From positions 27,095 through 91,094 of the forward strand of contig SFRL01000004.1 in assembly GCA_004562765.1 (NCBI GenBank): a DNA stretch of 64,000 nt, in the 5' to 3' direction. Positions 16,962 to 26,807 of the stretch are shown one piece after another. Under the pieces are notes generated by a model. It saw only the letters and a program-made list of their open reading frames with translations, ran no database searches and was not told where the DNA came from. The position numbers were made by a program, and so were the translations under genes. Origin of the DNA: a bacterium (GTDB lineage Bacteria; Bacillota; Clostridia; Lachnospirales; Lachnospiraceae). The stretch's first letter is position 1. Each line of letters opens with the position of its first letter.

Positions 16962-17005
16962 TCAGCAGCCTGACGCTTATAGGTGAGCAGCCGACAATAT
17001 ACTAA

Positions 17006-17617
17006 CTAATGATCAAGAAATGCGAACGGCTCATCTTCGCAGCCGAGAAACTGCATCATCAGATACGCCCCGCGCAGCGAAACACGCTCGGTGTCAAGGA
17101 TACGGCGAACCGTGTCCTTGTCGGCAAAGAGTACTTCAATATCCTCCGTGGACTCGGTGCCACGGTCTGAGATCTCCCCGGAGACGATGCCGAAGACTGC
17201 AGCACTCGTCTCGTCCGTAAACCCGGGACCCATAAAATAGGGCCGGCGATAGCGCGCCTCGCCTCCTGTGTATTCTGTGAAATCCAGTCCGGTTTCCTCC
17301 TTCATCTCCCGCGCGGCAGCCTGAGCCGGTGTCTCTCCCGCGTCCACAAGCCCCGCCGGAAGTTCGAAAATATACGCATCTAACGGATAACGATACTGCC
17401 GGATCAAAACAAGGCGCGGCTGAGGTTCATCCGTCACGGCATAGATCACGATTCCCTCTGCCTTCAATTCCTTGGTGCGAATCTTGATCTGCGCCTCGTC
17501 ATTGCGAGATGCGAAATAATAATCGAAGTCTTTTCCCGTCCGGTCCACCGCATCAATGTGATACAGATTCAAAAAACGGTTGTCTGTCAGTTTTTGTACG
17601 TCTCTGCACTTTTTCAT
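17006..17617 (-). CDS. NUDIX hydrolase, ADP-ribose pyrophosphatase-like
   Basis: A 203-residue NUDIX enzyme, probably cleaving ADP-ribose or another nucleoside diphosphate derivative. The Nudix box is complete: GLVDAGETPAQAAAREMKEE then TGL. The preceding QYRYPLDAYIFELPAG is typical of the ADP-ribose pyrophosphatase group. ATG 17617 lies 18 nt after the phosphomutase stop, so the two genes probably share a transcript; the ribosome site is poor and an upstream in-frame GTG at 17626 is possible. Confidence 0.87.
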   Translation of the reverse strand: MKKCRDVQKLTDNRFLNLYHIDAVDRTGKDFDYYFASRNDEAQIKIRTKELKAEGIVIYAVTDEPQPRLVLIRQYRYPLDAYIFELPAGLVDAGETPAQAAAREMKEETGLDFTEYTGGEARYRRPYFMGPGFTDETSAAVFGIVSGEISDRGTESTEDIEVLFADKDTVRRILDTERVSLRGAYLMMQFLGCEDEPFAFLDH

Positions 17618-17635
17618 AATGACCACCCAAAAGTC

Positions 17636-19354
17636 CTATTCCGCCACCATGTCCTTTTTTAATGCCTCCAGTTTTGCAGCGGCATCAGAAAAAGATGTAC
17701 CCTTCACGCCAAAATAATATTTGATCTTCGGCTCGGTTCCGGAGGGACGCACACAGCACCATGCATTGTCCAAAATCTCATAATAAAGCACGTTTGAGGA
17801 AGGAAGTCCGGTCGCTGTCACTTCCCCTGTCACCATGTCTTTTCTGGTATCCTCTTTATAATCGCGCACAGCGAGCACCTGATGTCCGCCAAGTGTTTTC
17901 GGCGGATTGTTTCTCGCGTCACTCATCATCTGCTGGATCTGGTTTGCACCGTCGATACCCTTCAGGGTCAGCGTTACCAGGCCTTCTTTGAAGTAACCGT
18001 ATTTCTCATACATATCCACCATGGCATCCCACAGTGTCTTTCCCTGCAGCTTGTAAAACGCAGCCACCTCGCACAGCATCATGACCGCCACACAGGCATC
18101 CTTGTCACGGGCATAGGTTCCGGCAAGACAACCATAACTCTCCTCCAGACCAAACACATAATTGTAGGTATGGTTCTGCTCAAAAAGCTTGATCTGCTCT
18201 CCGATGTATTTAAATCCTGTGAGCACTTCGATCAGCTTTACTCCATAATCCGCTGCGATCACCTTCGCCATATCCGTCGTCACGATCGTCTCCACCAGTG
18301 CCGGATTCTGCGGCATTGTTCCGGTGGCTGTGCGCTCACGCAAAATGTATTCCGCGATCAGCATGCCGGACATATTTCCGGTGAAGCTGACGTATTCACC
18401 GGTCTTTGTATCCTTGGCATACACACCGAGACGGTCGGCATCCGGATCCGTCGCCAGCACGATGTCCGCATCCACCTCTTTTGCCAGTTCCAGCGCCAGT
18501 GTCCATGCCTTCTCATCCTCGGGATTCGGATAGGCAACCGTCGGAAAAGCACCGTCGGGCAGTTCCTGCTCCTTCACCACATAGACATTTTCAAAACCCA
18601 GCTCCTTTAATACACGGCGTACCGGGAGATTTCCGGTTCCGTGGAGCGGCGTATATACAATGCGGATATCCTTTGCTGCCTTGCGGATCAGTTCCGGATG
18701 AATACTCTGTTTCTTTAACTGTTCCATGTACTTATCGTCAAGCTCTGCACCGATCGTCACATACAGACCTTTTTTCTCTGCTTCAGACTGGTCCATCGTC
18801 TTCACCTGTGAAAACTCCGTCACCTTTGCGACCTCGGCGAGAATATTTTTGTCGTGAGGAGGTGTGATCTGCGCACCGTCCTCCCAGTACACTTTATAAC
18901 CGTTATACTCTCTGGGATTGTGACTGGCTGTGATGACGATTCCCGCAATACAGCCCAGCTCCCGCACCGCGAAGGACAGCTCCGGCGTCGGGCGCAGGCT
19001 CTCAAAGCGGTAGGTCTTGATCCCGTTTGCGTTCAGGCACAGCGCTGCCTCCGTTGCGAACTCCGGTGACATTCTCCGCGAGTCGTAGGCGATCGCCACT
19101 CCCTTTTCCTGTCCGCCGCAGGCAATGATATAGTTTGCAAGCCCCTGCGTCGCCTGGCGCACCGTATAGATATTCATGCGGTTGGTTCCCGCGCCGATCA
19201 CGCCACGCAGACCTCCTGTTCCAAACTCCAGCTGACGGTAGAAACGATCCTCGATCTCTGCCTCCTGCCCTTCAATCGCCAACAGTTCCTTTTTTGTGTC
19301 CTCATCAAAGTATGTATCCGTGCACCACTGTCTGTAGGCTTCCTTACAGCCCAT
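17636..19354 (-). CDS. phospho-sugar mutase (phosphoglucomutase/phosphomannomutase family)
   Basis: A 572-residue alpha-D-phosphohexomutase interconverting hexose 1- and 6-phosphates. The catalytic phosphoserine loop is TASHNPREYNGYKVYW; the metal loop is ATDPDADRLGVYA; the sugar-specificity loop is GLEESYGCL; and the phosphate-binding end is RPSGTEPKIKYY. The length fits the long Firmicutes PgcA-type phosphoglucomutases. Start 19354 follows AGGAGG. In this setting it can channel glucose 1-phosphate into glycolysis or glycogen. A terminator separates it from the sucrose operon upstream. Confidence 0.93.
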   Translation of the reverse strand: MGCKEAYRQWCTDTYFDEDTKKELLAIEGQEAEIEDRFYRQLEFGTGGLRGVIGAGTNRMNIYTVRQATQGLANYIIACGGQEKGVAIAYDSRRMSPEFATEAALCLNANGIKTYRFESLRPTPELSFAVRELGCIAGIVITASHNPREYNGYKVYWEDGAQITPPHDKNILAEVAKVTEFSQVKTMDQSEAEKKGLYVTIGAELDDKYMEQLKKQSIHPELIRKAAKDIRIVYTPLHGTGNLPVRRVLKELGFENVYVVKEQELPDGAFPTVAYPNPEDEKAWTLALELAKEVDADIVLATDPDADRLGVYAKDTKTGEYVSFTGNMSGMLIAEYILRERTATGTMPQNPALVETIVTTDMAKVIAADYGVKLIEVLTGFKYIGEQIKLFEQNHTYNYVFGLEESYGCLAGTYARDKDACVAVMMLCEVAAFYKLQGKTLWDAMVDMYEKYGYFKEGLVTLTLKGIDGANQIQQMMSDARNNPPKTLGGHQVLAVRDYKEDTRKDMVTGEVTATGLPSSNVLYYEILDNAWCCVRPSGTEPKIKYYFGVKGTSFSDAAAKLEALKKDMVAE

Positions 19355-19374
19355 TTTCTATTTCCTCCTAAGAT

Positions 19375-19410
19375 AAAAAAATTCAGCGCGCAGTCATCTA
19401 CTACGCGCTG
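19375..19410 (-). terminator. intrinsic terminator of the sucrose/raffinose operon
   Basis: A 7-bp stem CAGCGCG / CGCGCTG with a 13-nt loop, followed on the minus strand by AA then seven T. It lies about 124 nt after the last gene of the operon. A smaller hairpin CTTCAG / CTGAAG at 19416-19431 precedes it. Confidence 0.75.
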
Positions 19411-19533
19411 GGCGACTTCAGCTAACTGAAGTATACATTTTAGCTTTAATTAAGTCAATGATCACTTTAATTTTACCGAATTTTGTTATTATCACTCAAA
19501 ATCACTTGATATATTTGTTAAAAAGTCACATTC

Positions 19534-21372
19534 CTACCGTGACCTTTTCACCCAATAAAATCCATGAGGCTGCAGAACAGGATCACGCAGTTCCATTTGC
19601 GTACCTGTCAGAAGATCCGTAAACATTCCATCCTCCTGCATCCACGCAGTCTGCTCACCGCCGCTGAAATTGAAAATGCCAAAAAAACGCTCCCCGCTTT
19701 TTTCACGCATAATGCAAAGAATGGAATCATTATGCACATCATAAGTATACACATTTGCATTGGCATCAAACACCGGCTCCTTCGCGCGGATCTTCTCCAG
19801 CATCCGAAGCGTTAAAAACAGTTTCCCCTGCACACTTTCCTTGTCTTTCCGCCGCTTTGCCAGATCCCACCGGAATGCTCCCCGGTGCACATAACGCGAA
19901 TCCGATACCTTATCCCCGTCTTCCCTGTAAGAGTAATCATTGAGCTGACCGATCTCATCACCGCTGTAGAGCATCGGAATACCGGACTGTGTAAACATGT
20001 ATGCATGCAGCATCAGATCCTGCCGGATCGCCTCTTCCAACGCTTCCTGATCACCGTTTCCAAGCGCCTGTTCGATGCCACACATGGAAGCTGTCGTTCC
20101 GCAGAACCTCGCATCCTTTGTAATCGGATCATCATTATACAACTCACCACAGCTGGTGCTGCCTGCGATCCGTCCGGTAAAATAGTCATTCAGATACTGC
20201 TTGTGGGGCACTTCCTTCATCCCCCACTGCTTCAATGTAGCATAATCCAGTCCCCACCCGATATCATCATGGCAGCGCAGATAATTCAAAAACGTATATG
20301 CACCCGGCAGACGGTTTACAATGTCCATCTGGCGTCGTAAAAGTCTGGTGTCACCCGTTGCCACACTGTTCCATGTCGTTGCCATCGTTGTCACATTATA
20401 GAGCATATGACATTCCGGCTTTTCCACTGTTCCGAAATACGGAACCACCTTTTCCGGCTCCATCACAACCTCTCCAAGAAGCACGACTGCAGGGCAGACG
20501 ATCTCTCCGATCATGCGCATCATACGGACAATGGTGTGTACCTGCGGAAGGTTTCTGCAGCTCGTTCCAATCTCCTTCCAGATGTACGGCACCGCGTCAA
20601 TACGGATCACATCCATCCCCTGATTTGCCAGGTACAGGAAGTTGTACATCATCTCGTTGAACACCCGGGGATTCGCATAGTTCAGATCCCACTGATACGG
20701 GTAGAAGGTTGTCAGCACATAGTGTCCGATCTCCGGCAGATAGGTAAAGTTTCCGGGGGCCGTTGTCGGAAATACCTGCGGAACAGATTTTTCATATTCC
20801 AGCGGGATGCGGTCGCTATCGTAAAAGAAATAGCGGCTCATATACTCGCCCTCGCCTGCTGCCGCGCGGCGTGCCCACTCATGATCCTCCGAGGTATGGT
20901 TCATCACAAAATCCATGCATAGGTTCATGCCCCTTTCATGGCACGAATCCGCCAGCGTCGCCAGATCATCCATCGTCCCGAGATCCGGACGCACCTTTCT
21001 GAAATCTGACACCGCATAACCGCCGTCAGACCGTCCCTTCGGTGTGTCCAGAAACGGCATCAGATGAATACAGTTGACATTGCAGTCAGACAGATAGGAA
21101 AGCTTTTTCTGCACACCTTTCAGATCTCCCGCGAAATTGTCAATATAGAGCATCATTCCCAGCATGTCACTTCGCTTAAACCAGTCCGGGTTCTGTTCGC
21201 GCTGTTTATCTCTGCGCTTTAATGATGCCTTCCGCTCAGTGTAAAAACGGAACAGATTGTCGCACAGCTCCGCAAACATGGAATCATTTCCATATAGCTC
21301 CATATAGAGCCATCTCAATTCGTCATGATGCTTCTGCAATCTCTTCTGAAATATTTCATCTGCTTTAGGCAT
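19534..21372 (-). CDS. amylosucrase / sucrose hydrolase family enzyme (GH13 subfamily 4)
   Basis: A 612-residue GH13 enzyme cleaving sucrose, either hydrolysing it or transferring glucose to a glucan. The N-terminal helical region, then MLYIDNFAGDLKG, HLMPFLDTPKGRSDGGYAVS and TTFYPYQWDLNYANPRVFNE, match amylosucrases closely. Catalytic residues are visible in GMDVIRIDAVPYIWK (nucleophile Asp), LLGEVVMEP (acid Glu) and RCHDDIGWG (third Asp); DSRYVHRGAFRW fits the sucrose-binding end. No signal peptide, so it is cytoplasmic. Overlaps the kinase stop by 8 nt, last gene of the operon. Amylosucrase versus sucrose hydrolase cannot be settled from motifs. Confidence 0.87.
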   Translation of the reverse strand: MPKADEIFQKRLQKHHDELRWLYMELYGNDSMFAELCDNLFRFYTERKASLKRRDKQREQNPDWFKRSDMLGMMLYIDNFAGDLKGVQKKLSYLSDCNVNCIHLMPFLDTPKGRSDGGYAVSDFRKVRPDLGTMDDLATLADSCHERGMNLCMDFVMNHTSEDHEWARRAAAGEGEYMSRYFFYDSDRIPLEYEKSVPQVFPTTAPGNFTYLPEIGHYVLTTFYPYQWDLNYANPRVFNEMMYNFLYLANQGMDVIRIDAVPYIWKEIGTSCRNLPQVHTIVRMMRMIGEIVCPAVVLLGEVVMEPEKVVPYFGTVEKPECHMLYNVTTMATTWNSVATGDTRLLRRQMDIVNRLPGAYTFLNYLRCHDDIGWGLDYATLKQWGMKEVPHKQYLNDYFTGRIAGSTSCGELYNDDPITKDARFCGTTASMCGIEQALGNGDQEALEEAIRQDLMLHAYMFTQSGIPMLYSGDEIGQLNDYSYREDGDKVSDSRYVHRGAFRWDLAKRRKDKESVQGKLFLTLRMLEKIRAKEPVFDANANVYTYDVHNDSILCIMREKSGERFFGIFNFSGGEQTAWMQEDGMFTDLLTGTQMELRDPVLQPHGFYWVKRSR

Positions 21373-22345
21373 TGTTCTTTCCTCCCCGCGAAGCGATCAG
21401 TGCACGGATCTCCTCCTCGGACGGCATCACACGAAGTGCTCCTTTTCTGGTCGTAATGAGCGATGCGCCTGCATTGGCAAATGTTAAAAGCTCCCGCAGA
21501 TCATTCTCCGTAAGTGCCTCCAAACCATGATCCAGTACATAATTTAATGCGCATCCTTCAAACGTATCCCCTGCTCCGGTCGTCTCGATCGTATGCTCCT
21601 GCAAATACGGCGCTGACTCCACTACCAGATCCCTGTAATAAGCCCTGCTGCCATCCTTTCCCAATGTCACAAAGATCAGCGGAATGTCATAGCTTCTTCG
21701 CAGAGTCTCAACACCCTTCGTATAGTCATCTGTTCCGGTCATAAATTCCAGCTCATTGTCCGAGATCTTTAAAATATCACACCATGACAGTCCGTAGGCG
21801 ATCTCCGCACGTGCATCCTCCAGAGAGTTCCACAGCGGCTCCCGCAGATTCGGATCAAAGGAGATCAAAAGGCCCGCATCCTTTGCCACACACAGCGCAT
21901 GTCTGGTCGCCTCCCGTACACCGGGATGTGTCGAGGAGAGTGTACCGAAATGAAAGATCTTTCCCGAACGGATCACATCCTCCATGACTTCTTCTTTTTT
22001 CAACATCATGTCTGCACCGGGATTGCGGTAAAAGCTGAACTCACGGTCTCCATCCGGCTGTGTATGCACAAATGCAAGAGTCGTCGGTACCGTTTTGTCA
22101 AACAGAAGATTCTGCACATCCGTGCCGCTCTCCGCTACCGTCTGAGCCAGCATATGACCGAAATTGTCATCTCCGACCTTTCCGATAAACGCCGTCTTTT
22201 TTCCCAGCTTATTTAACATCGCCAGCACATTGCAGGGTGCGCCGCCGGGATTTGCCTCCAGCATCGGATTACCCTGTGCGCTGACACCATTTTCCGTAAA
22301 ATCAATCAAAAGCTCTCCGAGTGCCACCACATCATATTTTTTCAT
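21365..22345 (-). CDS. scrK: fructokinase (PfkB family)
   Basis: A 326-residue ribokinase-family sugar kinase, most likely phosphorylating fructose released by GH32 and the GH13 enzyme. ALGELLIDFTENG is the N-terminal strand; NPGGAPCNVLAMLNKLG is the first PfkB signature; ETTGAGDTFEGCAL is the second, with the catalytic Asp. The start at 22345 follows AAGGAGGAG. It sits between GH36 and the amylosucrase-type gene, which supports the fructose specificity. Confidence 0.9.
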   Translation of the reverse strand: MKKYDVVALGELLIDFTENGVSAQGNPMLEANPGGAPCNVLAMLNKLGKKTAFIGKVGDDNFGHMLAQTVAESGTDVQNLLFDKTVPTTLAFVHTQPDGDREFSFYRNPGADMMLKKEEVMEDVIRSGKIFHFGTLSSTHPGVREATRHALCVAKDAGLLISFDPNLREPLWNSLEDARAEIAYGLSWCDILKISDNELEFMTGTDDYTKGVETLRRSYDIPLIFVTLGKDGSRAYYRDLVVESAPYLQEHTIETTGAGDTFEGCALNYVLDHGLEALTENDLRELLTFANAGASLITTRKGALRVMPSEEEIRALIASRGGKNNA

Positions 22346-22359
22346 TGAAATCTCCTCCT

Positions 22360-24549
22360 TTACGCCTTTTTAACAAGCTCCAGATATAATTCAAAGGACA
22401 CATCATCCCCCATTACACGAGGCAGAAGTACGCCTCCCGCCATCAATGCACTTCCGGAATACACCTGTTCTTCACCGGAGATCCGATAATGAGCCTGCGC
22501 ATGCAGTCCGCGCAGCCGAAGTCTCCGCCGCAGCGCATTCGGCACTGCACGGTAGATCACTCCCTGCACAAGAACACACGCCTGATCCTCTGAGACAAAT
22601 GACCACGCTGCCATTCCATCCGCGTAGGGATCACTCAGGCGATGATAACTACCGTTATAGATCAAAGACTGCAGCTGTCTGTAATGCTCCACCTGCTCCG
22701 AAACCGTTTGCTTTTCATCCTCACTCAGCAGGTTCAGATCCAGTTCATAGCCGAAGCTGCCTGCCATTGCCACGGTCCCCCGTGTCTCCAGTGATGTTGT
22801 TCTGCCGGTCTGATGATTGGGCACCGCCGATACATGAGAGCCGACAGTTGACACAGGATAGAAAAAGCTTGTGCCGTACTGGATAAAGGTACGCTCATGT
22901 GCATCGGTGTCATCACTACACCAGATCTGCGGACAGTAATAGAGCATTCCGGCATCAAACCTTCCGCCGCCGCCGCTGCAGCCCTCGAACAACACATCCG
23001 GAAATTCCTGCGTCAACCGCTCCAAAAGCTCGTAAAGTCCAAGCACATATCGGTGCGGCAGCTCTCTCTGGCGCGTGGAAGGCAAGGTCTCAGTATTCCA
23101 GTCACAGATGCTGCGGTTCATATCCCATTTTACATATTCAATGTGGTTTTCTCTCAACAGGCTGCTGATCGATCCGTACAAATACTCACGCACATCCTCC
23201 CGGGACAGATCCAGCACCAGCTGATAGCGGCTGCGCACCGGATCTCTGTCCGGAATGCGGATCGCCCAATCCGGATGCGCACGGTAGAGATCACTGTCCT
23301 CTGACACCATTTCAGGCTCAAACCACAGACCAAAACGCATGCCCAGCGCATTGATCTTTTCCACGAGAGCTGCAAGTCCACCCTTTAGCTTTTGTTCGTT
23401 AACTGTCCAGTCACCCAGTCCGGAACAGTCATCATCACGCTTTCCGAACCATCCGTCATCCAGAACCATCAGATCAATACCAAGCTCCGATGCCTGTTTT
23501 GCGATGGAAAATATCTTTTCCTCATTAAAATCAAAATAAGTTGCCTCCCAGTTATTGATGAGTACCGGACGACTTGACAATTGATAACTGCCTCTGCACA
23601 CATGATTCCGGATCACGGCGTGAAACTGCTGGGATAAGCGCTCCAATCCCTGTGTAGAGCAGGAAAGGATCACTTCCGGCGTAGAAAAACGTGCTCCCCT
23701 TTCCAGCTTCCATGAAAACTGATCCGGATGAATACCCATCACCATCCGTGCCTGTCCCAACTGATCCACCTCGATCTGTGCCTGAAAACTGCCACTGTAC
23801 ATAAGTGCCGCACCGATGCACAGGCCACTCGTCTCGGTGCACCCCTGCTCACACAGGATCAAAGCGGGATTTTGCTGGTGGCTGGATGTACCTCTCGTAC
23901 TTCCAATCTGCTGAATACCGTGAAACAGTTCTTTACGCTCCACCTGACGCTCCATCGTATGTCTGCCGTGAAAATGGAGCCAGTCCCATGTGCCATCCAT
24001 AAGAGGCAGACACACCGAATGAGCCTTTGTGAGCGTCAGAGCCTCTGCTCCTTCATTTTCAAACACTACGCTTCGCGTGATGACATCAGACGCTTCCAAA
24101 ACACCATAGCGAAGCACGGCCACCAGACCGGAAGCTGCATCGCGCATCCGGATCTCCAGTGTCTGGGCCTGACTGTCATCCGCATAGACAGCAGGCAATC
24201 CTTCGATCGCATATTTGCCTTCATAAATCTTGTGGGACTCATAGCGAAGATCCAGTGCACAGCTGCCATCTGCATGTACAGCGGCAGCTGCCGGAATCCG
24301 GTAGTCTCCGTTTCCGACGGTGGCATACTCCAAAGGAAGCGTATCCATGGAATAGGTGCGCAGCTTCCCGGCCTCATAGGGATTTCCTGAAAAACCCACA
24401 TCCGGGTAGTTATACAGATATTGCATGCTGCAGTCTGTTTTTTCTCCGTACCACAGATGATGCAATATACCAAATGCATCTATCCCCATCTGGTAAAGCG
24501 TGTGTGCTGTTGTAAGATGGAACATATTTCCTTCAAATATAATCGCCAT
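22360..24549 (-). CDS. alpha-galactosidase (GH36)
   Basis: A 729-residue GH36 enzyme removing alpha-1,6-galactose from raffinose, stachyose or melibiose. The (beta/alpha)8 barrel shows the nucleophile Asp in YVKWDMNRSICDW and the acid/base Asp in PQIWCSDDTDAHER; WEATYFDFNEE, MVLDDGWFGKRDDD and FGLWFEPEMVSEDS are the family's substrate-pocket strands. Full length for the family; no signal peptide, so it works on imported sugar. GGAG precedes the start. With GH32 it turns raffinose into galactose, glucose and fructose. Confidence 0.93.
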   Translation of the reverse strand: MAIIFEGNMFHLTTAHTLYQMGIDAFGILHHLWYGEKTDCSMQYLYNYPDVGFSGNPYEAGKLRTYSMDTLPLEYATVGNGDYRIPAAAAVHADGSCALDLRYESHKIYEGKYAIEGLPAVYADDSQAQTLEIRMRDAASGLVAVLRYGVLEASDVITRSVVFENEGAEALTLTKAHSVCLPLMDGTWDWLHFHGRHTMERQVERKELFHGIQQIGSTRGTSSHQQNPALILCEQGCTETSGLCIGAALMYSGSFQAQIEVDQLGQARMVMGIHPDQFSWKLERGARFSTPEVILSCSTQGLERLSQQFHAVIRNHVCRGSYQLSSRPVLINNWEATYFDFNEEKIFSIAKQASELGIDLMVLDDGWFGKRDDDCSGLGDWTVNEQKLKGGLAALVEKINALGMRFGLWFEPEMVSEDSDLYRAHPDWAIRIPDRDPVRSRYQLVLDLSREDVREYLYGSISSLLRENHIEYVKWDMNRSICDWNTETLPSTRQRELPHRYVLGLYELLERLTQEFPDVLFEGCSGGGGRFDAGMLYYCPQIWCSDDTDAHERTFIQYGTSFFYPVSTVGSHVSAVPNHQTGRTTSLETRGTVAMAGSFGYELDLNLLSEDEKQTVSEQVEHYRQLQSLIYNGSYHRLSDPYADGMAAWSFVSEDQACVLVQGVIYRAVPNALRRRLRLRGLHAQAHYRISGEEQVYSGSALMAGGVLLPRVMGDDVSFELYLELVKKA

Positions 24550-24596
24550 TATTTTTCTCCTGTTTGTAACAGTTTTTGATTTTATTTACCCACCTG

Positions 24597-25922
24597 CTAC
24601 AATGTGTAAATCTTCATTTCGATCGGATCATCTGTCTCGATCTGATCAGTCATTCCATAAACTGCATGACTGATCACATACTCTCCATGGTTGACGAACA
24701 CTTCGATCAGGTTCTGATCCACATACACATCCAAATGACATCCCTCTGCCAGTTCCGGCGTCCTACTCTGTATACAGAAATTCTCACGGTTTTCACATTC
24801 TGAAAACACCATGTCCCGGTCAGTGAATATCCGATTTTCCTGTCTCCATATCCGATAACCGCCGATGCTGACGGACTCACCCTTCTTCATATCCATACTT
24901 ACCCGATAACCGACCGGATCTGCCTGCGTGGGATCTGAGATCTGTCTTGTGTACAGTTGCTCCACATTTGGGTGCACCCGGAAATAGATATGATGATCTT
25001 TTACCTCCACCACCCGCGGAATGCAATACATTCCGATCCTGCCTTCTGCGAAAGGCTTTGGCATCCGCAGCCATGCCACCAGTACACGCCTGCCTTCAGC
25101 ATCGACTGTTGACTGTGGTGCATACAGATCTAATCCATAATCCAGATACTGATACTCCTCATCCATCTTCAACTCACAGGTCTGCTCGTTGAGACGGACG
25201 CATGTGCAAAGCGTGTGATTCTGCTCCTTTGTCCCTTCCGTCGGAATGCCCATTGGCGAAAAGATCAGCACTTCTCCACCCGCGGTCTGAAAATAATCCG
25301 GGCACTCCCACATCCAGCCCAGCTCAGATCCTGCCACAACAGAATTGACAAACTCCCATTGTTCCAGATCCGTGCTCCTGTAAAATAACAGCCTGCCTCT
25401 CCGATCCGCTGTCGAACTTCCCATCACCAGATACCAGGCATCACTTCCCCGCCACACCTTTGGATCTCTTGTATGGGTTTTATGGCCGATCGATGCATCC
25501 TTGATCGCCGGAATGATCACCTGTTTGTCACCAAAATTATCAAAATGAAATCCATTGACGGATGTGATCCGAAGCTGTGCAGACTGAAATTCATCATCCA
25601 CTGCAAGATGAATATCCTCCGGATTTATTTTATCATAATGAACACCGGTATAAAAGATGTTCAGTACGCCCTCATGCTCGATGGCGCTGCCGGAAAAACA
25701 GCCATTCTGATCCTCGTATTTCGTCGGGAACAGTGCGATATTCTGGTGTTCCCAGTGTACCAGATCCTCACTGACTGCATGCCCCCAGTGCATCGTAGCC
25801 CAACGCGGCGCATAAGGAAAATGCTGATAGAACAGATGGTATTTCCCTTTGTAATAGATAAAACCGTTCGGATCATTGATCCAGCCTTTCGGTGCCCGTA
25901 AATGTATGAAATCTTTTTGCAT
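24597..25922 (-). CDS. beta-fructofuranosidase / sucrose hydrolase (GH32)
   Basis: A 441-residue GH32 enzyme. The nucleophile Asp is in KGWINDPNGFIYYKGKYHLF, RDPKVWRG carries the transition-state Asp, and WMWECPDYFQ the acid/base Glu; the C-terminal beta-sandwich (DVYVDQNLIEVFVNHGE) is complete. No secretion signal, so the substrate is cytoplasmic sucrose, kestose or raffinose. Because uptake is by ABC transport, the sugar arrives unphosphorylated, so sucrose rather than sucrose 6-phosphate is the likely substrate despite similarity to ScrB/SacA. Confidence 0.92.
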   Translation of the reverse strand: MQKDFIHLRAPKGWINDPNGFIYYKGKYHLFYQHFPYAPRWATMHWGHAVSEDLVHWEHQNIALFPTKYEDQNGCFSGSAIEHEGVLNIFYTGVHYDKINPEDIHLAVDDEFQSAQLRITSVNGFHFDNFGDKQVIIPAIKDASIGHKTHTRDPKVWRGSDAWYLVMGSSTADRRGRLLFYRSTDLEQWEFVNSVVAGSELGWMWECPDYFQTAGGEVLIFSPMGIPTEGTKEQNHTLCTCVRLNEQTCELKMDEEYQYLDYGLDLYAPQSTVDAEGRRVLVAWLRMPKPFAEGRIGMYCIPRVVEVKDHHIYFRVHPNVEQLYTRQISDPTQADPVGYRVSMDMKKGESVSIGGYRIWRQENRIFTDRDMVFSECENRENFCIQSRTPELAEGCHLDVYVDQNLIEVFVNHGEYVISHAVYGMTDQIETDDPIEMKIYTL

Positions 25923-25943
25923 ACGCTTATTCCTCTAATTCTA

Positions 25944-26807
25944 TTATTTCACCGCTCCGGCAACCACACCTCCGATGATCTGTTTCTGAAGGACCAGATA
26001 CAGGATCAGGATCGGCAGTACGCATAATAACAGACCTGCCATGATCGTTCCGTAATCTGCGGAATAGGTGCCGTAAAAACTATATGTAGATAACGGTAAT
26101 GTCAGCAGTTTTTTATCTGTCAATACCAGTGACGGCAGCAGGAAATCGTTCCAGAATGCCATCGCGTTTAAGATCACCATCGTTGAGATGATCGGTTTTA
26201 ACAGCGGAAATACTACCGTAAAAAACGTCTGTGTATGAGTGCAGCCCTCCACATATGCTGCCTCCTCTAAAGCGATCGGGATATTTCCCTTGATAAATCC
26301 GTGGAACATGAACACGGACATCGCCATGGAAAATCCGGTGTGCATGAAGATCAGTGTGATCCGGTGATTTAACACATTCAGTGTACCGCCATAGATACTT
26401 ACAAGAGGGATCATGATCGCCTGAAACGGGATGATCATAGATGCCACCATCAGCGCAAATACAATCTTTGAAATGATATTATTGTTTCGCACGATATAAT
26501 ACGCAAGCATGGATGCCAGAAGTGTCACAAGCACGGTCGCCGATACGGTCACGATCATGGAATTCTTAAATGCATTCAAAAAATCCATCTGTGTAAAGGC
26601 TTTTACAAAATTGTCAAAAGACAAGCCCTTGATCGTAAACAGCCAGGAAAACGGGCTTTTGATAATGTCCCGTTTCTGTTTTAAAGAATTAATGACAACC
26701 ATTAAAAACGGAAACATATATGCGATAAAAATAACGATCAATCCAAGCATCGCAAAGAAATGAGCGATCTTCGCTTTTCTTCCACCAATTGTTGCTGTCT
26801 GTTCCAT
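25944..26807 (-). CDS. carbohydrate ABC transporter permease (MalG type)
   Basis: A 287-residue integral membrane protein with six predicted helices. The EAA loop that contacts the ATPase is visible as EEAAYVEGCTHTQTFFTVVF, and the helix SMIIPFQAIMIPLVSIYGG is typical of MalG partners. It starts in a 1-nt TAATG overlap with the upstream permease gene, implying coupled translation. No ATPase gene lies in the operon; Firmicutes importers of this class usually use a shared MsmK-type ATPase encoded elsewhere. Confidence 0.92.
   Translation of the reverse strand: MEQTATIGGRKAKIAHFFAMLGLIVIFIAYMFPFLMVVINSLKQKRDIIKSPFSWLFTIKGLSFDNFVKAFTQMDFLNAFKNSMIVTVSATVLVTLLASMLAYYIVRNNNIISKIVFALMVASMIIPFQAIMIPLVSIYGGTLNVLNHRITLIFMHTGFSMAMSVFMFHGFIKGNIPIALEEAAYVEGCTHTQTFFTVVFPLLKPIISTMVILNAMAFWNDFLLPSLVLTDKKLLTLPLSTYSFYGTYSADYGTIMAGLLLCVLPILILYLVLQKQIIGGVVAGAVK

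Noticed and set aside
17882..18610. A 242-codon plus-strand ORF inside the phosphohexomutase gene
   Set aside because: It is a shadow of the conserved mutase; the product matches no family and lacks a ribosome site.
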